DNA of 64,000 nt, from assembly GCA_030704615.1 (NCBI GenBank), contig CM060732.1, positions 81,243,171 to 81,307,170 of the forward strand, read 5' to 3'. Below the pieces are notes generated by a model. The model was not told where the DNA came from, made no database searches, and was given only the letters and a program-made list of their open reading frames with translations. Of this stretch, positions 55,801-64,000 are shown piece after piece (position 1 is the stretch's first letter; each line of letters opens with the position of its first letter). This stretch comes from Takakia lepidozioides. Taxonomy: Eukaryota > Streptophyta > Takakiopsida > Takakiales > Takakiaceae. The position numbers and the translations under genes are program-made.

Positions 55801-57600
55801 TTAACACAAATAGTGGGTGCCGCTCTCTTGGTGGTGCAGATCACAGCTAGTTGAAACCCACTTATGATAATACTAGGGTGACCATGGCAGTGGATGGTTT
55901 CACGCGCTATAGTTTGACGGATACAGGAGCCGCCCTTAGAACACTGCACCTTCATACGCGCAAACTAGCACATTTCAAACATCCACCACCGGTGATCTAG
56001 AGTGTCTGCAGGACAGATTCGTCGAGAAGTGCGCAGTACTCCGACATTGCTCGGACTGTCCTGTCTAAAACTCCATAGAGCAAGGTGAGAGAGATCGCGC
56101 TATTGGCCTTGGTGGCATCGCGATCATCTAGGCGGCTGCTCCAAACTGCACAGTGCTGGCCCACCAAGAAATCTGGAGTAGCTGCAGCTATGTTCTCAGG
56201 CTTTCTGCGGTGGTCTATGAGTCGAGACCTTCGAATCTTCTTTACTTACAAATCTACAACAACCCTGGGTTCTGACAGGAATCACTATGAACAATCCTTT
56301 GACAGTTCAGGTCTTGATGGAACCATAATCACAAGATCTACACAGTCCTTTTGTAAAAAAGAACCTTTTGTAAAAAAGGTGAACCATAGTCCCTGTCCTA
56401 CAAAAGCCAGTGACTATTTCTAGATTAACCAACTCTAATATGCACAGCACCGGTTATCACATCCGGTCCACCCAGCCACCACGCCGTGCCTATCTCCTGC
56501 ATCAGTTCTATCAGATCCTAGTGTCCTCCAGGCCACCATCCTCAATCCTCTTCTCCTCTCCTCGTGTCTGCCAGAACCGCCGCTCTTTCTTCGTGTACAG
56601 GTGACCTTCACCACCTGTTGACGTCCTTGGCAGGTGATCAGTACTCAAAGCTGGCAGTTGTCTCTCCAAACCTTCACGTGACACTGCTCCAGCTTTCCCC
56701 CACCTGTCATTCACACCGCCCCATGGCCTTTTCCACCCAGAAGTCATTCAGACTTGTTGCCTAGAGGGCCATAACAAAATCTTTTCGAGAAATTTCAAAA
56801 GACTATCGACCGTCAGGTTATAAACTCCAGATAGGTGGAGAGGTGGACCCCAGTATGACCTTGGGTAGAGTGGAAAATCTACTAAGTCTGCACAAATGAA
56901 GGAAAAGAAGTCGTGCTGCTGCCAAGTTTTGCAAATTGCTAACAATCTATCTAGACAAGCCCCCTGGAGGAAAGCTTATCGTAAGTAATGTAGCAAATTT
57001 CTGATTGTCAAATCACTGGCACCATGCAGTGAGATCGATAACCTCAAGGTCCAACAATGTAGAATTCGCTAGGCGTCCAAGTTATCATGTCAATCCTAAA
57101 TGCCAAGCGCCCAGCTAAATGTCGATAGTCTTCCAAAGAAGCCGTTAGAATTCTGATGAGCTAAAAGAAATTCTGACCAGCTCTGCACCGCCCAGTTCGA
57201 ATTCGACGCCAATTGATTTATTGAATAACCAGATTTCCCTCGCAGCTGGAATCTATAGGGCTATTAACTTGTGATGATCTAGCAACATCAACAGCTGCAC
57301 CCTTTACCAATTTTAGACTGAGTTGCTGTAGTAGTACAAGCGTTGTGTCATTATATTATCTTATAGAACGATGATACTTTCATCGTCACTGCAATGTCCC
57401 TTCTAAGGTTCCATTAGTGAGCTCTGAGTGAATTCCAGGCCAAGGTTCACGCACGCGAATAGGGTCGAGTCAGTCTCATACCGGTCCAGCGGCCCGGCAT
57501 ATGTGTCCTGGGATCAGCTAGCGACTGTACGTATAGAGACCTTGAGAGGGCTGTCAAGATTCATCACTCTAATTGTCTCTATTTCAAGCTCTACGTCCGT
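52860..57600. other. No supported gene; one degenerate tandem duplication
   Basis: Mixed-composition DNA. Short frames (53280-53498, 54053-54334, 54461-54835, 56085-56423, 56511-56747 and others) carry no domains. 52950-53030 has a few CCGGTAACTACCAGT/ACCGGCAATCACCGG variants. The tandem duplication at 55110-55435 is listed separately. Confidence 0.4.
55110..55435. repeat. Degenerate ~150-bp tandem duplication
   Basis: Two blocks (about 55110-55262 and 55263-55435) share in order CAGTGATAAATGAAGG/CTGTGATAGATGAAGA, GACGGGGCAG, GCCAACAAGG, ACAGGTGGTTGGAGAGCTG and TGTCTGAACAC, with small insertions. The 126-codon frame 55154-55534 repeats NKGQTGGWRAES / NKAPTGGWRAAA because of this and is probably not a gene. 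Confidence 0.75.
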
Positions 57601-57654
57601 GTATCTCGTGAGTTAATTAGTGATATATGAGGTCGAATGATGATAATGAAAAAA

Positions 57655-57883
57655 CTGTTATGGGGCAGGGCACGGTGATATTGACTATCTCGGACGGTAT
57701 CAGTGCCGGCCCTCCGCTCGCTCCTCCATGTCCGATAGGTATTCACTGCGCACCAGCTCATGGGTGGAGTTTGGCAATCCTGTTCATTGGATTGTACACC
57801 ACAGCATTCGGAATGGCTGGACTTAAGGCCTCCAACTCTACGCTGGGGGCCAATCAGTTTGACAAGGAGGACCTGGTAGAGAA
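57655..57883 (+). pseudogene. NPF (NRT1/PTR) transporter fragment, 5' of the LINE insertion
   Basis: The frame reads MGQGTVILTISDGISAGPPL, then LAILFIGLYTTAFGMAGLKA and SNSTLGANQFDKEDLVEK. This is the central part of the POT/NPF family of proton-coupled nitrate and peptide transporters (ALFIGLYT.A.G.GG.K....ALGADQFDE.D), covering the fourth membrane helix region. It stops where the LINE tail begins (57884). A relic of the next segment, ASFFSWFLFHVSGDALFP, is found beyond the LINE at about 62480-62530. The LINE therefore split this gene or pseudogene; intact copies elsewhere in the genome would be expected. Confidence 0.8.
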
Positions 57884-58022
57884 ATGAAATGAAATGGTGC
57901 TTTATGACGTCCGCGGAAAGCTCATAGAGCTTATGGGACAAAATGGAAAGGAAACATGAGAGATGAAACAGAAAACCAGAGCCAGAGATAACAAGTTCGA
58001 GTGATTGTCTAAGGGTGAGTGC

Positions 58023-58475
58023 CTAGTGCAGGTAAACTGCCAAGCATTTCTGATCTTCATAGTGAAAGACTTCAGTGAGAGATTGGGTTCCCCGGAATAG
58101 ACAGTGGAATCTCCCACAGATCCCATAGTATAGAGGGCAATAGAAGAAGAAGTGTTCTTCAGTTTCAATTTCCTGGTTGCGCCATGTGGAAGCTGGGCGG
58201 TCCTCCCGCTGCAGGCCGTTTTCCCATCTGCCAGTCTCTATCCGGAGGTTGTGGGAGCCCACCCTGACCGCCCCAGTGCCCTCAAGAGAGAAGGAGATAA
58301 AGATACCGAAAAGTAATTGGGCCGCAAGATCATCTCGGAGAACCAAGAATGTTCTCGATAGAAATGGAGCTTTCACATGAGGTTGGGTAATTTCCAAGTT
58401 CTCCTGACATGAAGTTCCATTCATGAGCTCCTTTCTAATGAGTCTGTTGCAGTCATGATTGGATGTGATGTCCAC
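58023..58475 (-). pseudogene. LINE ORF2 C-terminus with zinc-binding (zf-RVT-like) region
   Basis: Reads RPASTWRNQEIETEEHFFFY, then CPLYYGICGRFHCLF, the H-F-x-F-x-C-P-x-Y ending that follows the RT in many plant LINEs (zf-RVT region). Upstream in the same phase is RETGRWENGLQREDRPAS-like sequence. The frame ends at a stop near 58023, about 140 bases before the ATTTC tail, a normal 3' UTR length. Frames between here and the RT (58421-58879) are shifted. Confidence 0.6.
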
Positions 58476-58963
58476 GTGATGTCCACCCCTTCTGGAGTCA
58501 CTGGCAATAGTGTAGCAATAGATCTATTTAGTCCATGGCGTCCAAAAAAGGTGTCCACGCGAGCATACCAGGATTGTTTGAAACCTACATTTTTGAGCCT
58601 AATATAAGATGTTGCGAGAACTCTGGCCACAAGCCCCTTGAGGGGAAGGGCTTGTAACCCATGCAGGAAAATTGTAAGCCGGAAGAGGGCCTCAGTTTGC
58701 AGTGGCATGCATGCGAATTCTGCACTCAGTATATGATGGAGTTGTGCCTCTGGCGCCAAGCATTGCTTGGAGGAAAGATGACTGCAATGGTTCCAGATTC
58801 TTTTCCCACCAGGAAATTGGGACCGCAGGTGCCTATAATTCACAACCAAAAGTGGCATTTGGGGTGACAACGCTGTCAAACAGCCACTTCTTGGTCGGTG
58901 GATGGCGTAGATGTTTTTTTTTGCATTTGGCCTGAAGGCAGATGGAGGCTGCCTTGCCTTTTG

Positions 58964-59640
58964 TCAATCTGTCCACCTGGCAGTCGCTGTAAACTGGAAT
59001 TTGGGGGAGTGGATAACCAGACCCAGATACCGGTACGATTTGACTATCTCAACCTCCCGATTGTTGAGGAAGAATCTGTGGTCGGCCTGCCCATTGAAAA
59101 CCATGATCTTGGTTTTGGTAAGATTGACTTGCAGCCCATAGTCTTTGGAGAGCTGTTCCAGGATGTGGAGATGGCGTTGCAGGAAGACAGGAGATTGTGC
59201 CAAAAGGGCAACATCATCCGCGCAGAGGAGATCTGATTGCGTTGGTCGCCCATCCAATGGTACCCCAACCCCATGGTTTTTTTATGTATAAACCTCCAAG
59301 GCATCAATGTAGATCCCCAAAAGGGTAGGTGAAAGGGGCCAGCCCTGTTGACTCCAATGTTGCTCTGGACCTCTGCTGAGAATTCACCAACAACGTTGAC
59401 CATACGTGACAATCTCATGTATACATAGAAGAGATAGCATATAGGATGTCTGGAGGGACTCCCACTCTATGGAGCCGTTGGAAGAGAAGGTCTCGAGGAA
59501 GTGAACTACCTCATTGAAGATGTGAGCTATAAATGGGGCTAAAGTAGGTACAGCGTGCTTGATGAATGCACTCTAAAGGCCTGAAATGTCCACTGCCCTA
59601 CCATTTTGCAGCTGCTTGATTGCCTTGCTGACATTAGCTA
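58964..59640 (-). pseudogene. LINE ORF2 reverse transcriptase, fingers/palm deleted
   Basis: Downward from 59640: ANVSKAIKQLQNGRAVDISG, then LAPFIAHIFNEVVHF. The sequence then jumps to DLLFQRLHRVGVPPDILYAI. About 100 or more residues present in relatives between these (the NYRPI, GFR and motif A region with the first catalytic Asp) are missing, with the joint near 59490-59500. It continues with GWPLSPTLLGIYIDALEVY and LLCADDVALLAQSP (the second active site, with C for Y), then KTKIMVFNGQADH and YRYLGLVIH. Several frameshifts separate the pieces. It cannot be active. Confidence 0.85.
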
Positions 59641-59773
59641 TAGTAAAGAGAGAGAAGTGTAGGGGTTTAGAGGTTATGGGAGAGGGAGTTTGGGTTGGGG
59701 AATGGTACAAAGACTGGGCAAACTCATATGCCAAACGTGAATGTCAGTGAGTGCGGGAGGGTCTATGTGAGGT

Positions 59774-60088
59774 TTAAGGAGGGACTAAAGAATGAGGATA
59801 AAATCTGACTTTTGCAAGGAAAGAAGATTGCAACTTGAGAGTATAGGCTCTCTTTTTGGACCTAATGAGGGACGTATAGTGCTTAAGGGCTAGGTTTGTG
59901 GAATCTGGAGAAGAATGGATATCAAGTAGTAGAGATTTGATGCGATGTCTAGCAACCAGCTTGCATTCTTCATCATAAAATGGTGCATAACGACAAGTGG
60001 AGAAGGGTGAGCAGGTAGATGGGAGGGTGACGGGGAAGGATCGTAGGGATGAGTCAAAGGGCGTGCGTAAGATGGGTAGCCTTGTCAT
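59774..60088 (-). pseudogene. LINE ORF2 segment between endonuclease and RT
   Basis: Reads RYAPFYDEECKLVARHRIKS and SLIRSKKRAYTLKLQSSFLA. The W/Y-x-x-E-C ... R...Y..L...KK..Y pattern is the usual spacer in L1-like and CR1-like ORF2 proteins (P-W-F-D-E-E-C...). It follows a degenerate stretch, 60100-60320, and precedes the RT. Confidence 0.7.
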
Positions 60089-60319
60089 TTAGGAGATGGC
60101 TAGGCATGTTTCATACTCGGCATCGTGTAAGTGAGAGAAGGGGCTATTAAAGTGGATACGTGGGTGTAAAGGGAGAGAAGCAGAGGAGCCCTTCACGAGG
60201 AGAGAGATGGACGGAAATGCAAAGGAAAGGCAAGAGTGATCAGAATCCGCCCGGTACCTCGTGATGTAAAAAGAAGGTTATCCTATCAGTCGTGTTGGAG
60301 CTCCCCAAGAGATAGTCGA

Positions 60320-61060
60320 CTACGCTCTGACCCTTGTATGTGTGGCAGGTGAGCTAGCTGGAGGATTTGAAATTGGTTGTGCCATTGTAAATGACAAGCC
60401 CGTGGATTTCACAAAACTTGAGTAGATGGTGACCATAGCTTGTGATTTCGCAAGAGACGTCCGCATTTTGTCTCTCCAAGTCCATATATGAGTGTTGGAT
60501 ATGCAAATGATCGGTGGGGTCGAAGGTGGGGGCCTGTACATAGTGACCCTGTACGGGCGTTGAAATCCCCAACCAATAATATGTCCGTGTGTGGGGTACA
60601 GAGACGGGATGTATCTTCTTCCAATGGAACAATATATGACAAATCTGTGCGCATGTGTAGGCCTTTGTGTGGAGATGTAGCCGAAGGTAAATAACATTCC
60701 GCTAGCAGAATGTTTGGTTGAGGGTTGTAATCTTTGATGTGACACCAAATGTACCTTGCGAGTGGGTCTTTGTATGGGAAGGAGATAAATGGGAGAAGCC
60801 AGTCCGCAAAGTAACAAGCCACCCCACCAGATCCTTTGAGACCTGTATGTGGACGAGTCACTGACTAGAAACTATACCCGAGAATAGAAGGAGGGTTCTT
60901 TCCTTCATATGCATGTGTTTCCAAGAGAAAAAGAACTTCACACTTGGAAAGAATATCAAGAAGCCAATAAGGATGACTCCACAATGAGCCATTACAATTC
61001 CATGAGCCAATGTGGAGATGTGAGCATGTGTTGGTCTCATAGGGCCCCAACCCCTATTTA
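60320..61060 (-). pseudogene. LINE ORF2 endonuclease
   Basis: Starts in one frame with LHIGSWNCNGSLWSHPYWLL (S-W-N motif, about 61020) and CEVLFLLETHAYEGK (L-E-T-H, catalytic Glu). After a stop and frame change near 60865-60890 it reads GLKGSGGVACYFADWLLPF and TDILLVGDFNARTGS (G-D-F-N). Another overlapping phase holds the following region. It is the EEP fold nicking enzyme of an L1-like LINE. Active-site residues are mostly present, but the frame is broken. Confidence 0.85.
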
Positions 61061-61094
61061 GAGTTAGAGTGGCGGGGCTCCTGTTTTCAGACAA

Positions 61095-62231
61095 TTACAC
61101 TCCCATCTCGGTACACTGCATAGTGCCCTTGGGCCGAGCTTGTTTGACCTGCAAGAGTTGCGCTCGCATGGCATTGTATTGCAGGGGGGTCAAATCGTCG
61201 TTTAGGTACATACCCTGACCTCTCAATTGAGGCCTCTGTCTGAGGACCCTATCCCGAGCACCTTTATTTTTTGAAACGAATAAATAGATTTTGTGCTCTG
61301 AAGTTTTTGCTCGCCAAGCCCGTTCAATGCCACTCACTCCTCGTGGGAGAGCAAGGTTTCGCTGAATAAGGGTGGTGGCCGCTTGTAGAGGGTCCCCCTC
61401 TGCAAGGTTCCCTAGCTTTCCAGTGACCCTGATGTTAAGGGCTTTGAAAGCCCGTTGTTGTTCCTCCCCCAAGGTAGCCGAGATTGTCTTCTCTAGAGAG
61501 TGAGGACTGTGGTAGCCGCGAGGCGAAGTGACTCTTAATTACGCCGCCTTCGGAGTCTTCTCTCTGAGGACTGTTGTTGGATGTGTTGCCTATACCTTGT
61601 GAGCTTGGAGCTCCTGAGCCACTGTAGACGTTGCAGTTCTGTGTGTTTTCAGCTCTTTGCTAAGGGATTCCACCGGCTGGTGGATGTTTGCCGTAAAGGG
61701 TCTGGGAGGCCTTTCTCTGCGAGGGTCTTCACTTCGCCTTCCAGTCTTGAAAGACGCGCAAGTGTTGAGTTGTTTCATCATACTATGTATCTTGCTATTG
61801 CTCTCCTGAAGAGAGGCCCGCAGAGCGGTGACCTTCGCTCGCAGATTCTTCATGTGTTTGTCTCGGGTTACCAATGACTTCTCCAAGTCCTTGTCTCTAT
61901 CCACCATCCGCTTCTCCCAGTCTTTTGTCTCAGGCGGCGAGCGACTTTTCCAAGTCCCTGTCTCTATCTACCATATGCTTCTCTCAGTCTTGGTCTCGGG
62001 CAGTAAGTGATTGCTGTAGAGTCTCTTCATAAATGCATTGAATTTGTAGGATAGTGATCTGGTCCCGAAGCATTTGAATATCAGCACTCCTCGTGGAGTA
62101 CTGACGCAATGGAGAGGCCTGTTGGGAGACCGGGCAGGAAGAAGAAGCATAGCGGATCTAGGGTGGGGTGAGAGAGATGGGGAGTCTGCATCCTCGCCAA
62201 CCATCCTTTGGCGTTTAGAGGAGGTCATCAT
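61095..62231 (-). pseudogene. LINE ORF1 (RNA-binding protein), broken
   Basis: Three minus-strand pieces: 62231-61968 (MMTSSKRQRMVGEDADSPSL, Ser/Pro-rich start), 61907-61590 (KDLEKSLVTRDKHMKNLRAK, a coiled coil) and 61472-61095 (FKALNIRVTGKLGNLAEGDP, then GMYLNDDLTPLQYNAMRAQL and KQARPKGT). The last resembles the L1 ORF1p RNA-binding module ending (L-N-D-D-L-T-P-x-Q...R..L...K..RPKG). A repeated stretch tctctatctaccat(c/a)(c/t)gcttctc near 61895-61985 suggests local duplication. ORF1p packages the element RNA. Confidence 0.75.
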
Positions 62232-62469
62232 GGGGTGGAGGCGGCGCTAGCGCGCCAACGCACGTGAACGAAGCGCCGACGCACGAGCGTCGACGTTCTA
62301 ATGTGCGCGCGAGAGAGACAGAGAGGAGAACAAAAGAAATTTGCGATGCAGCGCACCCTCACAGCATTGTAAACATCTTCATGATTTTTTCTTCGCAATG
62401 GAGAGAGAACCAGAGCAACACTGCCCAGAATAACAAACAACTACGCAAGGTACTATAGATAGAGAGCTG

Positions 62470-62535
62470 AGAGTAGATGGCAAGTTTCTTCAGTTGGTTT
62501 CTTTTCCATGTGTCTGGTGATGCACTGTTTCCACC
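62470..62535 (+). pseudogene. NPF transporter fragment, 3' of the LINE insertion
   Basis: The plus strand reads MASFFSWFLFHVSGDALFP, resembling the S-F-F-N-W-W-F-F...G-A-L segment that follows F-D-x-x-D in NPF transporters. It lies right after the LINE's 5' end, so it is probably the other half of the gene cut at 57883. Beyond about 62540 the similarity is lost (possible intron). Confidence 0.5.
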
Positions 62536-62539
62536 TTAT

Positions 62540-63080
62540 TGGTATTAATCTAGGAACGGTTAGGAAGGGGGCTGGTCTTCCTCATATGCAGGTAAACCAA
62601 CTAAGTTATCGGTCTTCTGTTTGTGTGCACTGTCTGCTTCCCATAAGACGTGTTCGTGACGCTAGTACCGAGTGAAACTATAGGAAAAAATGTCGAGGAC
62701 CTTAATTTCCATCTCTTGTCTTGGTTGAGGGCAGCTTCTAGTGAGAGACTACGATTGAGAATATCGGTGACCACAACAAAATGTGGGTCCACGGGAATTA
62801 CATGAGGGATGATCATCCTTCTGAGGTTCTCGCCTCAACCATGGATAATCACCTATGTACTCGTATGCCAGACGCTCAGGTTTTTCAAAGGAGCAGAAAA
62901 CGGAACGAATCCTCACAAAGCAAAAAAGTTTGGAGTCGCTTGTTGATTAGAAGCCAACTTACCGGAATTGTTGGGTGTCAGTATGCCCTCCATGTACATG
63001 AGAGAGAAGTTTCATAGTCAATGGAGAAGGTAGGTGGCGATTCTGGAATGCCGCCTTAAAAACACGAAATATGTGGGTCA
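62540..63080. other. No gene seen
   Basis: Frames at 62601-62816 and 62781-63017 have no domain. The boundary between the NPF remnant and the copia sequence lies somewhere here. Confidence 0.4.
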
Positions 63081-63082
63081 TT

Positions 63083-64000
63083 GGAGCGATGCGCTCTCCA
63101 AACAAACTACAATGGGAAGAAGCAATCAACTCAGAGTTGGATTCATTGATACAAACACAAGCATGGACACTCACTATGTTGTCTGCAGGACGAAGAACCA
63201 TTGGTTGCAAGTGGATCTTCAAAGTTGAAGTACAAAGCTGATGGATCTATTTACCGGTACAAAGCTCGTCTTTTAGCTAAAGGCTATGCACAAATTCAAG
63301 GAGTGGATTACAATGAAACCTTATCACCAGTGGTGAAGATTTCTTCTATCAGAGTGTTGTTAGCTCTTGCAGCTCAACATGATCACGAAGTTCATCAAAT
63401 GGATATTAAGATCGCATTTCTAAATGGAGAACTACAAGAAGAGATCTACATGAGACAACCTGAAGGGTTTGTACAAGGAAGAAGTGATATTGTGTGTAAG
63501 CTGCAAAAGAGTTTGTATGGACTCAAACAAAGTCCTCGAGCTTGGTATGCTAGGATCGATGTTTACCTCTTAAAGGCAAGATTTGAGCGAAGCATTGCTG
63601 ACACAAACATCTATGTGAAAAAGATGGGAGAGCAATTTGTGGTCATAGCTCTATATGTGGATAACACAATCATTGTCACCAACGATCATCAAAGGTTGTT
63701 GCCAGAAACCAAAGCACTGTTGAGTGCTGAGTTTGCCATGACTGACATGGGTGAGATTCGGTTCTGTCTTGGTATTCAAATCAGCAGAGATCGAGTGAAC
63801 CCTACAGTATTCATGCATCAACGACAATACATTGAGACAATTCTACAAAGGTTTAAGTTGGAGATGAGTAAGCCAACATCAATTCCTCTCGAAGTTGGTT
63901 TAAAACTTACGAAGGATATGGCATCTAAGACTCAAGAAGAGCAAGAAGATATGAGGAAAACTCCTTATCAAAGCGCAGTCGGCAGTTTGATGTATTGCAT
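63083..64000 (+). pseudogene. Ty1/copia reverse transcriptase, partial at the window end
   Basis: Frame A reads SPNKLQWEEAINSELDSLIQ and AGRRTIGCKWIFKV. A single extra base near 63224 shifts to frame B, which is open to the window end: YKADGSIYRYKARLLAKGYA, VHQMDIKIAFLNGELQEEIY (first catalytic Asp), KSLYGLKQSPRAWYARID and ALYVDNTIIVTND. Copia elements have Y-V-D-D at the active site; here it is Y-V-D-N, losing a catalytic Asp. It continues MGEIRFCLGIQISRD and TPYQSAVGSLMYCI, the normal order towards RNase H. No gag or integrase is seen upstream, so it is 5'-truncated or interrupted. Not functional. Confidence 0.92.

Larger units (their letters stand above)
57884..62455 (-). mobile_element. 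L1-like LINE, minus strand, internally deleted
   Basis: Reading downward from about 62450: ORF1 remnants, endonuclease, RT with an internal deletion, a C-terminal zinc-binding region and a 3' tail of ATTTC repeats (GAAATGAAATGAAATGG on the plus strand, 57882-57898). It lies inside an NPF gene fragment. Candidate target duplication: tagaga appears at the left edge (57879-57884) and again near 62462-62467, but this is weak. The coding strand is C-rich and G-poor, like the plus-strand LINE at 18-34 kb. Confidence 0.85.

Overview
This looks like nuclear DNA of a land plant, built almost wholly of nested transposable elements. Plant origin rests on captured Jumonji (REF6/ELF6-type) exons, several pentatricopeptide repeat (PPR) gene fragments of the PLS/DYW kind, an NPF/PTR transporter fragment, an 8-cysteine lipid-transfer-like exon, and CACTA, Ty3 and Ty1 elements. 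The many PPR fragments together with a Crypton-like recombinase and an integrase-core gene suggest a seed-free plant (fern, lycophyte or bryophyte), but that is inference. No RNA gene or CRISPR array was recognised.

Layout. 0.8-8.4 kb: decayed, spliced minus-strand genes, the best defined being an integrase-core (rve-like) transposase-type gene with a zinc finger; intron 1 of that gene is a 310-bp tandem duplication, and a ~100-bp repeat array lies at 3.7-4.7 kb. 9.2-9.7 kb: PPR pseudogene. 10-13 kb: no convincing gene. 13.1-18 kb: G-poor, C-rich DNA broken by a complete 1.3-kb CACTA element (15645-16936, TGC target duplication). 18.6-22.7 kb and 29.7-34.3 kb: two halves of one LINE (ORF1, a 2A-like motif, endonuclease, reverse transcriptase, RNase H). 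The halves are separated by a 6,977-bp CACTA-type element (22704-29680) that carries JmjC exons and PPR fragments but no transposase that I can see. 34.3-43.7 kb: a 5'-truncated Ty3/gypsy element with protease, RT, RNase H, integrase, a long extra coiled-coil ORF and a 3' LTR, with CACAG-rich minisatellites both after integrase and inside the LTR. 43.9-48 kb: mostly nothing recognisable. 48.3-49.8 kb: Crypton-type tyrosine recombinase pseudogene (minus). 50.1 kb: a 101-bp hairpin. 52.3-52.7 kb: the best candidate host gene, a lipid-transfer-like exon with a signal peptide and a TATA box (minus). 57.6-62.5 kb: an NPF transporter fragment interrupted by a minus-strand L1-like LINE. 63.1-64.0 kb: the RT part of a Ty1/copia element running off the end.

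The history can be read from the nesting. The large LINE is old: its stops fit C-to-T/G-to-A decay. The CACTA element landed in its endonuclease, and removing it with one 4-bp flank restores the LINE frame exactly. The gypsy element looks much younger: its main breaks are single-base losses in homopolymer runs, which could equally be assembly errors.
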